Assembly (NCBI GenBank): GCA_022496205.1
Contig: WTXD01000008.1
Location: forward strand, 620,001-684,000
DNA length: 64,000 nt
Direction: 5' to 3'
DNA from: Gloeopeniophorella convolvens
Lineage: Eukaryota; Basidiomycota; Agaricomycetes; Russulales
Below are positions 47,765-60,064 of the stretch, piece by piece. The position numbers and the translations under genes were made by a program. The notes under the pieces are model-generated. The model searched no databases. It was not told where the DNA came from and saw only the letters and a program-made list of their open reading frames with translations. Within the stretch, counting starts at the first letter, position 1, and every line of letters starts with the position of its first letter.

Positions 47765-50433
47765 ATGTCCGTGCGCTCTCCTCCGCCTCGTGCCCCACGC
47801 GCCTCTCTTCCCGCATCAAAGTCGCGCCGCACTTCGGAAGTATACGTCCTGGTGCCATCCTCCCCTTACGCCATTGGCACCTCTAAACCGACTGCCACCC
47901 TTAAAGCTGACGACGCTCTTCCCCCACCCACTCCCTTGCGCGCTCACAATATGCCGAGCACGAGCGCATTTTCGAACTCTATCAAGCGCAAGCGCTCGGA
48001 AGCCAATCTCAGTGACGCGGAGCAGCGCGCACCTGAGACAAAGACAAAGAGACCAAGGCTCTCCGCTTCGAGGGCCAAGGCTCAGAAGACGAAGAAAGCC
48101 AACGAGGTCCCTTCTAACGCTACTCCGGACTTCCCCAATGGCTTCTTCTATTGTCACCAGTGCAACAAGAAGCGCGATAATCTTGGTGAGTGAATGCTGT
48201 GATGCCACACTCGATCCACATTCTCATGTCTCTCACCAGTCGGATTGTACTGCACATTCAAGACAAAGACAGGCGGCACTCTGGCTCGCTGCAAAGCCAA
48301 GTACTGCCGTCCGTGCTTGAAGAATCGCTATGGGCAGGACCTAGATGCGATCAAGGGTCGTGGTGTCAGCCTGCAGCCTAAAGAGATTGTGGGCCATGAC
48401 AAGACACAGGGGTACATCTTCAAGTAAGTTTTGACCACTGTGCCATGCACTCTCCTACATCTCGACGTCGTTAGGTGCCCACGGTGCGACGGTAACTGCA
48501 ACTGCCGCGGGTGCCGCAAAGCCGCCGGCCTTGAGCCAACTGGGTATGGATCAGCGCTCCGCTCGGGTGTATCATCGTTCCTCATTGTGTTCCCTATAGC
48601 AACTTGACCTTGGCAGCTAAGAAATCTGGAGCTGATTCGGTCGCCGTCATGCTCACCGGTGATGCCAAGATGACCGGCATTCTCCCGGGAAAAGGCAGAC
48701 AGATCCCGGACCCTCCAAAGAAACCTAAGGAGCCTAAGGTCATGAAGCAGCCAAAGCCCGTTGCCGAAGCCGTGGCACCCAAACATAAGCGCGCATATAT
48801 CCGGAAAGCCAAGCCACTGCCGCAAGTAACTTGGACACCGGTGCCCGTACCACCATCCTTCACGCTCGAGCGAGCGCTGCCGCGCATCGCCATCCGCGAG
48901 TTCGTTCTCCGCTTTGGCACCCTTCTCGACATGTCCCGCGCGCACCTCGAGGAGCTTGAGGAGATCGGTGGGCGCCGCCCTCACGAGTTCGACGACGACG
49001 GCGAGTCAGACACTGAGCAGGAGATCGACGTCGAGATGGGCTGGGTGAGCGAGACTTGCGTGCGCGGCATCCTCCTGGGGCTCCTCGGCCTGCTTGCAGG
49101 GAGCCAACTCCAGCTTGGCGGCACGCGCGGGAAGATAGCCCTCCAGGAAGCAACCCAGGAGATCAAGGCATCACGGGCGAACCTCGCGCGCATGTGGAGT
49201 GCGCTCGCTGAGCTGCGCGCCGAGCTCGAGAAAGAGGACCTCTTCGAGATCTTTCCGGACCCGCTCCCCCCACCGCAGCACACAAAGGTGCACACCACGC
49301 GCAGTGGCGCGCTCAATGGCACCGGAATGCACGTCACAAGCACGGCGCAGCTGGTGCCGGTCATCATGCCCCTGATCGAGATGGTGCTGGAGACGCAGGC
49401 GGTGCGCGAAGAGCTGGACGAGGGTGCCAAGGAGGCGAAGGAGCGCGCCAAAGAGGAGAAAGAGCGCGCGCGCGAGGTCCGCGACAAGTGGGAAGAGACG
49501 CGCAAGGCAGGCTCGGTGGTAGGATTCTCCTTTCTTGCCCGCGCCGAAGTTATGCTTACGCGCGCCGCTCCGCAGGACAAGGCCGCCCGCGCAGAGCATA
49601 AACGGAGCATCGCCGCACTTGAACAGGCGCACCGCGTCACCCTGCACGCGCATGCGCCACGCTTCACGCCGCTCGGCACCGACCACGACGGCCGCACGTA
49701 CATCGCGCTTACGCCGAGCGTCGCGGAGCGCGATGCCGCGTCGGCGCTGCTCGCCGGCGACGCAAAGAAGGGCGGCAAGGCGCGCGGCCGCGCGGCCGTG
49801 GGCGCGGACGAGCGCCGCGCGATGCGCCGCTGGGGCTGGTTCGTCGCCGTGTGGGGCCGTCGGCCAGCGGACGCGCTCGCGCCGCCGCACTCGAGGTCCG
49901 CCAGGGATGACAGCGACGAGGAGACGGTGCACGATGCCGACGCCGAGCGCTGGTGGGGTATCTGGCAGCCCGAGGAGGTGCGCCGGCTCGCGGAGTGGCT
50001 CGCGGCGAAGAACGGAATCGCGGACGGCCAGCATAGCGGCGACGGCTTTGCGTACGAGGAATCGGTCGCGCACACTGCGAGCAACTCGGCGCCCACGAGC
50101 TCGGGCGCGTCGTCGAGCACCCTGACGCCACTCTCCGAGGACCACGCTGACGCCACCACCGACGACGGCGACACAGAGATGGAGTCGGACCTGTCTTCTG
50201 TCTCGGACGAGTCGGAGCCAGAGCCGGAGGCCCAGATGCAGAAGCCCACGCGGAACGAGCTGAGGGCGCTCGTGCATGCGCTGGAGGAGTATGCCGAGGT
50301 GCTGGACTGGCGCGTGTGGCGTATGCAGGACGAGCCTGGAGAGCAGCAACAGACCGGCAAGGAGAGTGGTGCCACCAGGGAGAAGGCCAAGCTCAAAGCA
50401 ATACCACCCTCAAACTTCTACGGCTCTGCATGA
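47765..50433 (+). CDS. zf-4CXXC_R1 domain protein (CDCA7-like chromatin factor)
   Basis: The Cys-rich domain shared with CDCA7/CDCA7L is clear: FFYCHQCNKKRDN, YCTFKTKTG, RCKAKYCRPCLKNRYGQDL and KCPRCDGNCNCRGCRKAAGL. It is split by introns at 48186-48239, 48424-48474 and 48544-48599. Downstream lies a DDT-like helix block (LERALPRIAIREFVLRFGTL), a charged coiled coil (AKERAKEEKERAREVRDKWE), and a region with GRTYIAL, RRWGWFVAVWGRRP and ERWWGIWQPEEVRRLAEWLA. A 60-nt segment at 49518-49577 is probably a further intron that happens to be open. The frame is open to an ATG at 47690, but I prefer 47765 (MSVRSPPPRAPRA), just before a conserved SEVYVLVPSSPYAIG motif. CDCA7 binds DNA and recruits the HELLS remodeller in animals; a fungal role is inference. 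Confidence 0.8.
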
Positions 50434-50663
50434 GCTTGTTGTTTGCTTCCCGTTTCTCGCTGTGTATGCTGCGTCTGGCTTGAAGACGCCTATACCTATT
50501 ACCGACTGCGTTAATTTATTCTGCGTCACCTCTACGTACGATTCGTCGACCCCCGCTGACCTAATTCCGTTTGTAGCAGCTTAGAGTATACCGAGATTTA
50601 CATCGACACGATACATGCTCCGGGAGTCGTAATGCCAGTTCCAGTTCTTGCTAGGTCACATTG

Positions 50664-51271
50664 TCATTGTGTACCCAGCGCGCCGGAGCCCAACTGCCGC
50701 GCGAGCACCGCGGCGAACTCGTCCTTCCCGAGCTCGCGCACGACGCACTTGGCAAGGCGCTCCGCGATCTGCGCGGCCAGGACGTGCTTGCACTGCGAGC
50801 GGGTATCAGTTAACCACGCCACCGCGCGGAGGCCACCCGGCCGGAGGGCGCACGCACCACGAGCTGCGACTGTGCGATGAGCACGGCGTACGCAAACGCG
50901 GGGCACGTGCAGAACGCGCGCGCCGCGACAGCGAGGCGCAGGCGCGGGAAGACGGTGTATGCGCTGGTCTGCCCCAGCACGCTGAAGTGCGCGCGGCCCC
51001 ACGGCGCGACGTACTTGACCACTGCGCTCGGGCTCAGCGCACGGAACGGGGCGGGCGGCGAGGGGCTTACCGCATTCGCGGTCGATCAGGTCTAGAGCGG
51101 CGAAGAGCAGCTGGGGCGGGAGGAGGGCGCCGAGGCGCTCGAGGGCTTCGTCCGGGACTGGGATGGGTCGGTGTGAGCGCGAGGTGCGGTGCAGGGGGCC
51201 GGCGTACGGTTCCCTGGTTCAATGGTCGCCAGTACTGCGTCGAGGACGTCGTATATCTCTACGGGCGGCAT
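50664..51271 (-). CDS. SWIM zinc-finger protein, SWS1/ZSWIM7-like (Shu complex)
   Basis: Predicted Shu-complex subunit that supports Rad51 filaments during homologous recombination, in the nucleus. It splices to MPPVEIYDVLDAVLATIEPG, PDEALERLGALLPPQLLFAA, LDLIDRECV, VKYVAPWGRAHFSVLGQTSA and YTVFPRLRLAVAARAFCTCP, then CKHVLAAQIAERLAKCVVRE, ending LGSGALGTQ. The SWIM signature CxC...CxH is FCTCPAF...CKH, with an intron between the two halves. The length is small, as for ZSWIM7. TGA lies at 50664-50666, and the ATG at 51271 is the first with a good continuation. It is divergent from TRM11 with about 220 bp between starts. Confidence 0.8.
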
Positions 51272-51493
51272 TGTGCGCGGGCCTGCTCATCGCAGTGGGC
51301 ACGGAGATGGTGGTCAAGGTCAAGAGGCTCTTTGAATACACAAGGACGCTGCAGAGGCGCAAGGGTAGCACGCGGCGGCTAGACAATGAGGGAAACTCCG
51401 TGGCCGAATGTAGACCGGTCCGCCATCCGGCGCGATAACTCGACAATCTTTCTTTCTTTCTTTCCACTCCACTCCTGCAACTGCGACCGATCA

Positions 51494-53382
51494 ATGCCGC
51501 GGGAGTACCTCTTTGTCTTCGCGCAGGCACACGACGACTTCCGCGTGCCCGAGCTGCGTTCCGTCGCCGAGCTGCACGGCTTCCCGCTCGCGATCCCGGA
51601 CGACTTTGACCCGTCGCGCCCGTTCGGCGTGCTCACGCTCAAGCAGGAGGAGCACGCGCGCCTGCTCGCGCGGCGGTGCATCTTGATCAAGTGCGTCCCG
51701 GCCCCTCTGTCGCGCGATGCGGGTACTCAGGTGTGCTTGCAGGGCGGTATACGAGTTCTACGCGCGCGGGGTGACGTACGAGGCGCTGCATACGCAGAAC
51801 GAAGCTGCGCGCGCACGGTGGGAGGGCTATATCCCCGACACGTCATTCAAGTTTGCTGTGAATGGGTACAACCACTCGATCTCGAAGGCGCGCCAGCGCG
51901 AGGTCATTGAGAGCTTCTCGTACATGGACTACCGCGGCAAGATCGACCTCGTCAATCCGGAGGTCATAATGGGGTGCTTTGAGGAGTGTGCGTGCCGGCA
52001 AATCTCCTTGCGTACTCGAGAGCTTATTATGCCACAGATAGGGATGTCTCTGGCACCACGCGGCGGAAGAATGAAGGCGCAGGCGACTTCCGCGAGGTAT
52101 TCTTTGGCAGGTTGGTGCGCAGTGGCTGCCACCGGCGCCTTCAGCCGGCCTAATGAACGCACCGCTATGGCTATACAGCTAGAGGAAGGAGGTGCACGCT
52201 CGCTGATCAAAAAGTTCGATGTCAAAAAACGGGAATACTTTGGCAATACCAGTATGGAGGCCGAGATCTCGTTGCTCATGGCGAACCAGACGCTGGTATG
52301 GGCCAAGTCGCGTTTTCATGAATTGTTGCTGATCATCGACAGGCATCTCCGGGGAAGCTCGTATATGATCCTTTCATCGGCACAGGTAGCATGGCCTACG
52401 TATGTCTTGTATATGATATCCGATCTGAATGTAGCTCACCCTCGCGGCCAGACAACAGCCCACTTTGGTGCTCTCGTGTTTGGTTCAGACATTGATGGGC
52501 GACAGATGAGAGGGAAAGGTACACGTCGCCAACGGGTTTCCTATCACGCTGCTCAACGATTTCCGCAGAGCATCAACCAGGGATCGTACGTGCTGCAACA
52601 CAGTACGGAGTCCGACAGCGCATCCTGGACTTGTGCACCTTCGACGTGACGCAAAACCCATGGCGCTGTGGTGGCCTGTTCGACGCCATCATCACCGACC
52701 CGCCCTGTACGTTCTCGATCGCGTTACGGGACCCGTCGCAGCCCACCAATTCGCCCCGCAGATGGCGTGCGCGCCGGCGCGAAGCGCCTCGGCCGCAAAA
52801 AGGAGCGCACGGGCACTCCCAGCGGGCCTCCGCAACCCCGCCCGTGAGTAGTTTACCCCCGTAATAATGCGTCTGCGTGCGAACTGACCCGCGCGCGCAG
52901 CGACGACCGGCCGTACGTCCCGCCAACGCGCCCGTACGAACTCTCCGCGCTCGCCACGGACCTCGTCGCGCTCGCGCGGCACCTGCTCAAGCCGGGCGGG
53001 CGCCTCGTCTTCTTCCTGCCGACCGTGACGGACGAGTACAGTGCGCTCGACGTCGACGTGCTGCTGTGCGACGGGATGGTGCTCGTCGCGAACTCGCTTC
53101 AGGACTTTGGCGCGTGGGGTCGCCGGGTGCGCGCGCTTGCCTTGCTGTGCTTCGTCACCTGTGTTGACTCTATTGTAGCTTATCACGATCCGTAAGGACA
53201 CGGATAGGGAATACCCGCCGCCCAAGTTTGACGCGCGGCCTGCTGTGCTGGGCGTGGTACCGGGTCCAGGAGCCTCGGAGGCACAAGAGGCCACACACGT
53301 GCCCGCACATCGCGACTTTCGCGAGAAGTACTTCCAGGGGTTCAAGAAGGGATCTGACCCTGTAAAACCTGAGGCGGAATGA
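51494..53382 (+). CDS. TRM11: tRNA (guanine(10)-N2)-methyltransferase catalytic subunit
   Basis: Makes m2G at position 10 of tRNAs with Trm112 as partner. It starts MPREYLFVFAQAHDDFRVPE, then FGVLTLKQEEHARLLARRCI, the THUMP-type region, QREVIESFSYMDYRGKIDLV, RSLIKKFDVKKREYFGNTSM and EAEISLLMANQTL. SAM motif I is LVYDPFIGTGSMAY, followed by FGALVFGSDIDGRQMRGK, FDVTQNPWRCGGLFDAIITD, the catalytic DPPYGVRAGAKRLGRKKE and HLLKPGGRLVFFLPT. It ends with DFREKYFQGFKKGSDPVKPE. Several introns interrupt it, including inside the DPP-Y motif. All conserved blocks are present, TGA at 53380-53382. Confidence 0.92.
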
Positions 53383-53443
53383 ATGCAGGTGGGCCAGACT
53401 CGATTGTAGCACCTGTAAGCATGTCGGCCACATTGCTTTACAT

Positions 53444-54004
53444 ATAGCCGTCTGTAAAACGGCTGTCAGTTCGCGGTTTTTTGGCCTTTTTCTTGGCCAC
53501 TCTGTTCATTAATTTGCGTGTCATGGGGTCTTTAGGATGGCAGGCGCTCGCATTTAGGCGCTGAGGGCGATGCAGGATATGAAATCAGCGATCGCCCTTG
53601 GGTGTGGCAGTATAGCAGCAGTCAACTGGTCAATATTTCAATGTCGAGCATGTGCCATGGCCCACAATGCACTTCTGGCTTGAATCCAGTGGATAATTGG
53701 ACTATAGGGAATCTCATGAACCTGCAGTTTTTGGTCCCATCACATCGCTACCAAAAGAGGTCGGATATTTGGCTCGAAGATGTTACTACTCAAACACTAC
53801 CAGCAGATGAACTTTGGAGTCGCAGATCGGTCGCAGAAGTGGATTGCTGCACACAGACTGTCCCACGCTGTCCGCTTGGCGTCAGCACTTGCTGCATTGC
53901 CAAGCGACTGACACACGACAGGCAACCCTGAAATGAATGCGGAGCGACTAAACAAACAGGCCAAAAAAAAACGCAGGACTGACGACCGTTTTGCAAACGG
54001 CTAT
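53444..54004. mobile_element. MITE-like element with about 45-bp terminal inverted repeats
   Basis: The left end (ATAGCCGTCTGTAAAACGG, then CTGTCAGTT, a poly-T run and GGCC) matches the reverse complement of the right end (ATAGCCGTTTGCAAAACGG, then TCGTCAGTC, a poly-T run and GGCC) with few differences. Each terminus is also a small hairpin (CCGTxTGxAAAACGG). The 561-bp body has no long conserved frame, so it is non-autonomous. The flanks GCTTTACAT (left) and GCTTTGCTC (right) agree at 6 of 9 positions and could be a decayed target duplication. It lies in the gap 3' of TRM11. Confidence 0.65.
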
Positions 54005-54582
54005 GCTTTGCTCTGACCATACTTAGAGCTGGCTGGCCAGCCACGACGTACCATGATCAGAATTGATCAGAAGTAACGATTGTCTTCAATCGGATGAGGG
54101 CGCCACGGACCGAGGAAATCCGAAATCCGAACGTTGTCCGATGTTTAGCGTTATTTGCATTCGCGAAGCACCCCCTCGTGAGCCGGGTGTGGACGCATCA
54201 CAACGTCTTGTGCATGACATACAGTACTATCCCAGCATGCAGTGCTAATTATGCAGCCGGCAGACCTATATCTGGGGATGTGAGTGAGGAAATAACGACT
54301 GCGCAGCGCCTCTGGAGTTTGAAGTCCATCTACGTATCAACATGGCGCGTCCGCCGTCACATCGGCTGCCTTTGACTTCCAATGAGCAAACGTGGAACCT
54401 TCTGGCATCTGGTACCAGGACGTCGACCGCTTTCCGCAGCACCGACATTCAATTGAGGGTGTGCCGCACCGATGCCATCAGCACGCAACCCGTCAACAGA
54501 GTAAAGCAAGTTGTAACCAATAATCCTTATACTATCACATAGATGTACCATCTCCGAAGAACCATCACCGCACAGCCGCGTG
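54005..54582. other. Intergenic stretch 3' of two genes
   Basis: No conserved frame or RNA seen. It lies between the MITE and the 3' end of the SLC49-like transporter. Confidence 0.4.
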
Positions 54583-56737
54583 CTACGGCTCCAGCGCCGA
54601 TGGCTGCTGCGCGCCGGCCTGCTGCTCGCGGAGTATCTGTTCGTCCATCTCGCGGCGCGCCTGCTTGCCGTGCAGGAAGAACACGAGCAGCGATGCTGCG
54701 AAGGCCCACACGCCGTTGAGGATGATCGCCCTGTGCATGTTCTTCGGCGGGTGCGCCGTGTCCGAGGCGCGCAAAGCATTTTGAGCTGCGGGAGAGCGGT
54801 GTCAGTGCCGACGACATCGACTGATGGGAGCTTAGTACGCACCGATCACGAAAATAGCACAAACAAGACTCCCACTAGACGTGGAGGTAGGGAGGTGAGC
54901 CAGTGCACGCGAGCGAGGAAAGGAGAGAAGAGGCGCACAAGAACCAGAGTACAGCGGAGCTTCCGTCTGCGTTGCGCGTGAATTCGACGCCAAGCTCGAT
55001 CGCGACGGGGAGGAGTGTGACAGAGCACACGCCAATGATCACGAACACAGCGTAGAGCGCGCCCGTGTTGTTGGGGCGCACTATGCACACGCGCCAGACA
55101 TCAGCTTATCAGCGCGTGGGAGCGGCGGAGGCGTGCGCACCTGCCCAGATGAGCGAGAGCCACGCGGCACCGATGATGGGACACAGTATCCGCACGGTAA
55201 TGCTCAGGTGGTGTGTAAAGACGCGGTCGAAGAGTGGCGAGGTGGCGACCGCCGCGACGATGCCTGAGAGCAGGAGCGCGGCGCCCATCAGGCCCGAGGT
55301 GTTATCGGAGTACCCGACAGGGGACTGCGTGCCAAGGGAACGGTCAGCGCTTGGGTCTATATAAGGTTTTGGAGGATACTCACCATCCATTGGTCGCTGA
55401 GGATGGAGTAGGTGTTGATGCTGCCAGCGTGTGTAAGAGCTAGTAGATGCGATGGCGGTCGGAAGAGACTCACGACGCGAGGAGAACCGCAAACACGGAA
55501 ACGAGGATGCCAAAGTCGAGCCGCTCACGTCTTGTCATGTAAGACTCAGGTGGGCACGGCAGCCCAATCGCCGCCTTGATAAGCGAGACGATTGATGGCG
55601 ACGTCGTCCGAGAGCCGGAGAAGGCTGGAGGAAGCACCTTAGCTACAATCCAACCGGGCGATGAACAAACCCATACAAGGTGGGGTTGGGGGTGCCTCCA
55701 AGACCAGGAACACTATCGGGACAGCAATAGTAGAGACGACTCCGAGCAGGAGAATCTAGGTAAACGCGGGTTGGATCAGCCTCGCAGATATGCAAATGTA
55801 CTGGGACATACACTGTTACGCGTATCTGAGCAAATCGGTGACAATATCTGACCTATTGCGCCTCCAATAGGATTCGCTGAGATGCTTCCGCTTTCAGTAC
55901 GATCCATAAGGTTAGACGAATAGGGCGCACCGATAGAGATAATCATCGTGGCAGTCGTGCGACCCTTCAAATCAAACCACACTTCCGAGTACTTTGGTGC
56001 CAAGATTTGGTACGTTGGCTGCGAAACCCCGGCGAAAGCCTGAAAAGGAGTGAGGAGATGGCGGACCACCATTACGTGTACCCACCTGGCCGAGGATAAT
56101 GAGAGCATAGGCACCGCTCTTGGATAGTGATCGCGCTGTCCCCGCGTAACGAACCCACGCGGATATCAGTAGGGCAACAGTGGCGATGTCACACTGAAGA
56201 GGGAGATCAACCATGCGGAAACATAAATTGAGCATGGTGCGTACACATCGTCGAATCCCATATCGCTTCGTGATGATGGGTATGAGAACGGCCGCCGGGA
56301 GGTACATGCAGGCGATGATGTTGCCCAGCCAGTTCACTTCGTTGAGCGTAAACCCGAAATCTCGCGAGACTGCAGACCTTATCAGCACAACATACTGCTA
56401 CAGCGAATAAATCGGGGCGCACTGTCGTTGGCTATAGGGCCAAACCATGGCCAGCTCATTCCAGCCACCGCTTCAAGAGTGAACTTGAGCACTGGGATTC
56501 AGAGGCATTCGGACCAAGATGATACGCCACGCACCAGAGCGAAAACCCCGACCCATCGCCGTTTATACAGTCGATAAGGTCCTGCTGAGGCTTCAGAGGG
56601 TTGTTCAACCACACGGGAATCGGGATGGGTGTCACGGCGGCATCATCCGAAGAGAGTCTCTTTTTGTCCGAGTTATCCTCAGACATCGAGCCCTTCCTGA
56701 CGGACACCATATGAATAGCTGGGGAGCCAGAAGCCAT
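54583..56737 (-). CDS. MFS transporter, SLC49/FLVCR-like
   Basis: A predicted 12-TM plasma-membrane or endomembrane permease; relatives carry heme or choline in animals, and the fungal substrate is unknown. It begins MASGSPAIHMVSVRKGSMSE, then (spliced) SWPWFGPIANDSA, FGFTLNEVNWLGNIIACMYL, PAAVLIPIITKRYGIRRC, ISAWVRYAGTA, YALIILGQ, AFAGVSQPTYQILAPKYSEV, WFDLKGRTTATMIIS, NPIGGAIGQILSP, SPVGYSDNTSGLMGAALLLS and VIIGVCSVTLLPVAIELGVE, ending QQAGAQQPSALEP. The VNWLGN and NPIGGAIGQ motifs are typical of this subfamily. Many short introns (about ten) are required, and I saw no frame damage but did not verify every junction. Confidence 0.8.
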
Positions 56738-57299
56738 GGTGGGCTCGAGGAGCTCCGGGAGCGTTTTAAGGAGTCGTGACGGGCGTTCAATTGAGAGCTT
56801 GAGTTGAGTTCATAGGCGAGTGAGTAGCAGTAACCGGAACGAGCCGGCTGTGGTGTGTCCTGATGGGCATATGACCACCGCGCAGGGGCATGGCATTCTA
56901 AGGGCGTCCAAGTGCCGAGTTTACGCACACGGGGGAGCGCAGAACCGCTGTGGGATGCGCGGGCGGACAGCTGTGAGAGTGGGGCGAGTTCACGTGTTCG
57001 GGGAATTAGCCAGTCCGCGCGAGAGTCTTGGGCGCGAAGAGGCGCGAAGATACAAAGGTCAACCGTCGGAAGCCGTCGGACCTGTTGCCCAACGCTTGGC
57101 GCACCTCTTTTCCCGCGCCTATTCCTACTTGTCCCCAGCTACATCGGAGTCTTCCTTCCGTTCCAGAACTTTGGTTATCGTTTCACTAAAGAGAGGGCGG
57201 CTAGAAAGACCCACAGACTGGGAACTGGGTGGGTCGAGCGTAAGTCAAACCAAGCTGTAGATCGTAATCCAATCATCTTCGTCCGAATTTATCTTATCT

Positions 57300-60050
57300 C
57301 GCTTAGTCATACCTGTGACCCAATCGCACAGTCATGACTTGGTCACGACCGTGCCAGCCGCCAGTAACGAGTCGACCGACGACGGCCTCAGTGCGGTGAG
57401 GCTGGTCCTCATTGCCCAGCCTCTTGAACGCCAATAGCCTCTATCGCGCGCCCAGGATCATGAGCGAATATTGGCGCTCTTATCAGCGCTGCTTCTGCAA
57501 TTGCTGCGACGTATGCATAGCTGATGATACACCATCGCGGAAAGCACTACTGCGAAAACGGTCTTTGGCGTCACAGAGATGTTGAGCGTTTGGTGCGTAG
57601 CCGCCGCCCAAGGTTGAAGAGAAGCAAAAGAAGGAGGGGGAAGGGATGGATTGAGAGACACCGTGGACAGGACTGGTGCGCAGTCGTCGGTTACCCGGTA
57701 CTGCTTCCTCCTGATTATGCTCTCTTCCTCTTGATTTAATTGTGCAGACTGCCGGTGTGGTGTTCAATCAGGACGCGGTGAGCGCGGAGCGCGCGTTTTT
57801 CTCACAACCACAACTGGAGCCTCGACCTCCGCAGCAGCTTCCTCGAACCAGAAACCCCGAGATGAAAGCTGAATCTCAGACTATTCCAGTCCCGGGTCTC
57901 TGGGCTACGCTGATCACGATATTGAACGTGCTCGTAAGTTGCTGAAGCCGAGAGGTGCAGGACGCAAGACGTCGCCGGAGATTGTCAACGCCGTGCTATA
58001 ACGGAACGACTGTCTGCCGTTCGTAAGTTTTGCTGTAGGAGACTACCCAAACGTAGGACCAGCGCCAACTGAGCTACTCCCAACGGGCACACTCGAATTG
58101 AGGGGATATTCCTCATTCTAACGCCGGCCCTGACATGAACAGGAAGCATCCTGCAACTAATAATGCGGATGAAGAGGAAGGGTGGCTAGAAGCTGAGGAA
58201 CAAAAAACTACCGCCATGGGTCTCAGGAAAATCTATCACCCATGGACCGTCAACTGACTCGTCAGCCTGCTTCCATCTGACTGGAGCTCACTTTATGGCA
58301 GCGGTGACCTAGGGTTTCCCACCTGCAGACGCAAGAGCTCTTTGGGGGAGGGGGGTGAGTTTGGCCATTGAATTCCTCCCCTTTGACCCCTGCCTTCATT
58401 TTGGGCTTAACGTTGATGACTCCGCAGGCTCTGCCGCCGACGCTACGCCAGGCCACCTGTGGGCAGTGCTGCACTTCCGGAAGAAGTTGTCGTCAAGACC
58501 GAGGTTGACGACACCGCCCCAGAGGCGAACCCCCATCAAACCATAGCGGCTGATCCTTCCGTGAAGAGTGGGGAGATCGCACCGCTGAGGGATCCGAGGC
58601 ATCTGCCGCGCCACCAGCGGGGGTTGGTCCGCAAGCACAAAACACCTGCAAGTGGGGGTGCAAGCAGCTGAGGGCGACAATCGCAAGGCTCCACTATGCA
58701 CGGACGTCATTACACGCCCTCTCGGGGATTGCATCCTCCGGCGCCGGAGATGTAAACTTAGGTACCCACTACATACTTGAGGAGCGACCTTGAGAATGTG
58801 CACAGGGAGACGCTGACGCTCGCGCGGCGTGTCGCAGTGTACCGCGCATGCGCGCTCGCGCTGGTCGCCGCCGCACTTGACTCCGTGCTCGACGCTGCGC
58901 AGGCTGATCTAGCGCAAAGTAGTGCCGCCTATGGCTATATGCGCCGCTCGGGGCCGCAGAGCTTCTATGACTACCTGTTTGCGTGATGTGTGGTCCCAGT
59001 CGCGCCAACAGAGCAGCAGTGCATGGCGGCAAGGATAAAGCTATGGGACGTCCGAAGTTGTATTTTGTGCGATGGGCAATAATTAATGAAAGCGTTCAAG
59101 CCAACACTGATCGCTCCCCAACCGGCCAGTGGCAGTGTTGCCAATCTAACTTACACAAGCAAGTCTACTGAGCGCGCTGCGCCAGGCACGTCCAATCAGG
59201 CACCATCTGGCGAGTCAGTTTTGGTGATACGTAATGGCTAGCGCGTGACGATCACGTGCTCTTGCCCTTAGGTTCAAACTTCACCGTTGACGTTCAACGT
59301 CGAGGTCATTGTGATCTTTTCCTCACAGACTAGCTGAGTCTCTGGCGCGCTATTATCATTCGTTTGCAGTCGGCGCTCCGAATCTCCTGTCGCTGTGGCT
59401 CGAATGGAAGAAGGTTGTACGTCACTCACCCGATGTCCTCAGCGGTTCTGCTATGACCGCGTCACGGCTCTGCCAGTCTGTGTCGACTTTTCACCGCGAT
59501 CTCACCGCGCGTTGCGAGCAGCGTTCTGTGTCACTGGGCGGCGCCTCCTCGGAGAAGCGTGCCGTGCGCGTTGTGATGTGCGCGCGCGTTTTCGTCTGCA
59601 CTGTCACGTGGATCAAGTGCCACCGCCCAGGGGTTGTGTGTCCTTACTCATGGACCCCCAGCTAGGCGATCCGCGTTCGAGGTAGGCTCGCATACCCCGC
59701 AACCGCCTTCAGTGAAGGCTGCGCAGAATGTGGGGTGCATGCGAGCTCGCACTGCTGCTCTCCGATGCATACCCCCGGCAAGTATGTGATCAGAGAAATG
59801 ACAGGCCCAGATATCCGTAATCGTGATTTTGCTTGGGCCCGTTGTTTCGCAGAAGCAGCGTGCTTGGATCCAGCGAGATTCCCAATAGGGATTATTCGCA
59901 ACTCATTTTCCTCATGACGATTCTGAAAGGTCGATGTGGCTGCAAATGCGAACAAGACACGCTCCGGTAGTAATTTGTCATTTCTAAACCCACTGCAGGT
60001 GACTCCAGCAGATGTGGCAGCGTTCTGCGCGAGGCGGTTGTGACTCGGGA
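57300..60050. other. Gene-poor stretch with unassigned coding-like pieces
   Basis: No gene can be joined here. Two pieces look protein-like: 57894-58001 (+), after an acceptor-like CAG, encodes GSLGYADHDIERARKLLKPR then GAGRKTSPEIVNAVL and a stop; and 58777-58986 (+) encodes SDLENVHRETLTLARRVAVY ... RSGPQSFYDYLFA. An acidic frame (58459-58671) lies between. They could be exons of one small unknown gene, or remnants. From 59000 to 60050 nothing was recognised. Confidence 0.3.
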
Positions 60051-60064
60051 TTGTATCGCTACAC

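Noticed and set aside
48981..50396. Long minus-strand open frame (about 470 codons) opposite the zf-4CXXC_R1 gene
   Set aside because: Ser/Arg/Ala-rich shadow caused by GC-rich third positions of the plus-strand gene, which has clear domains.
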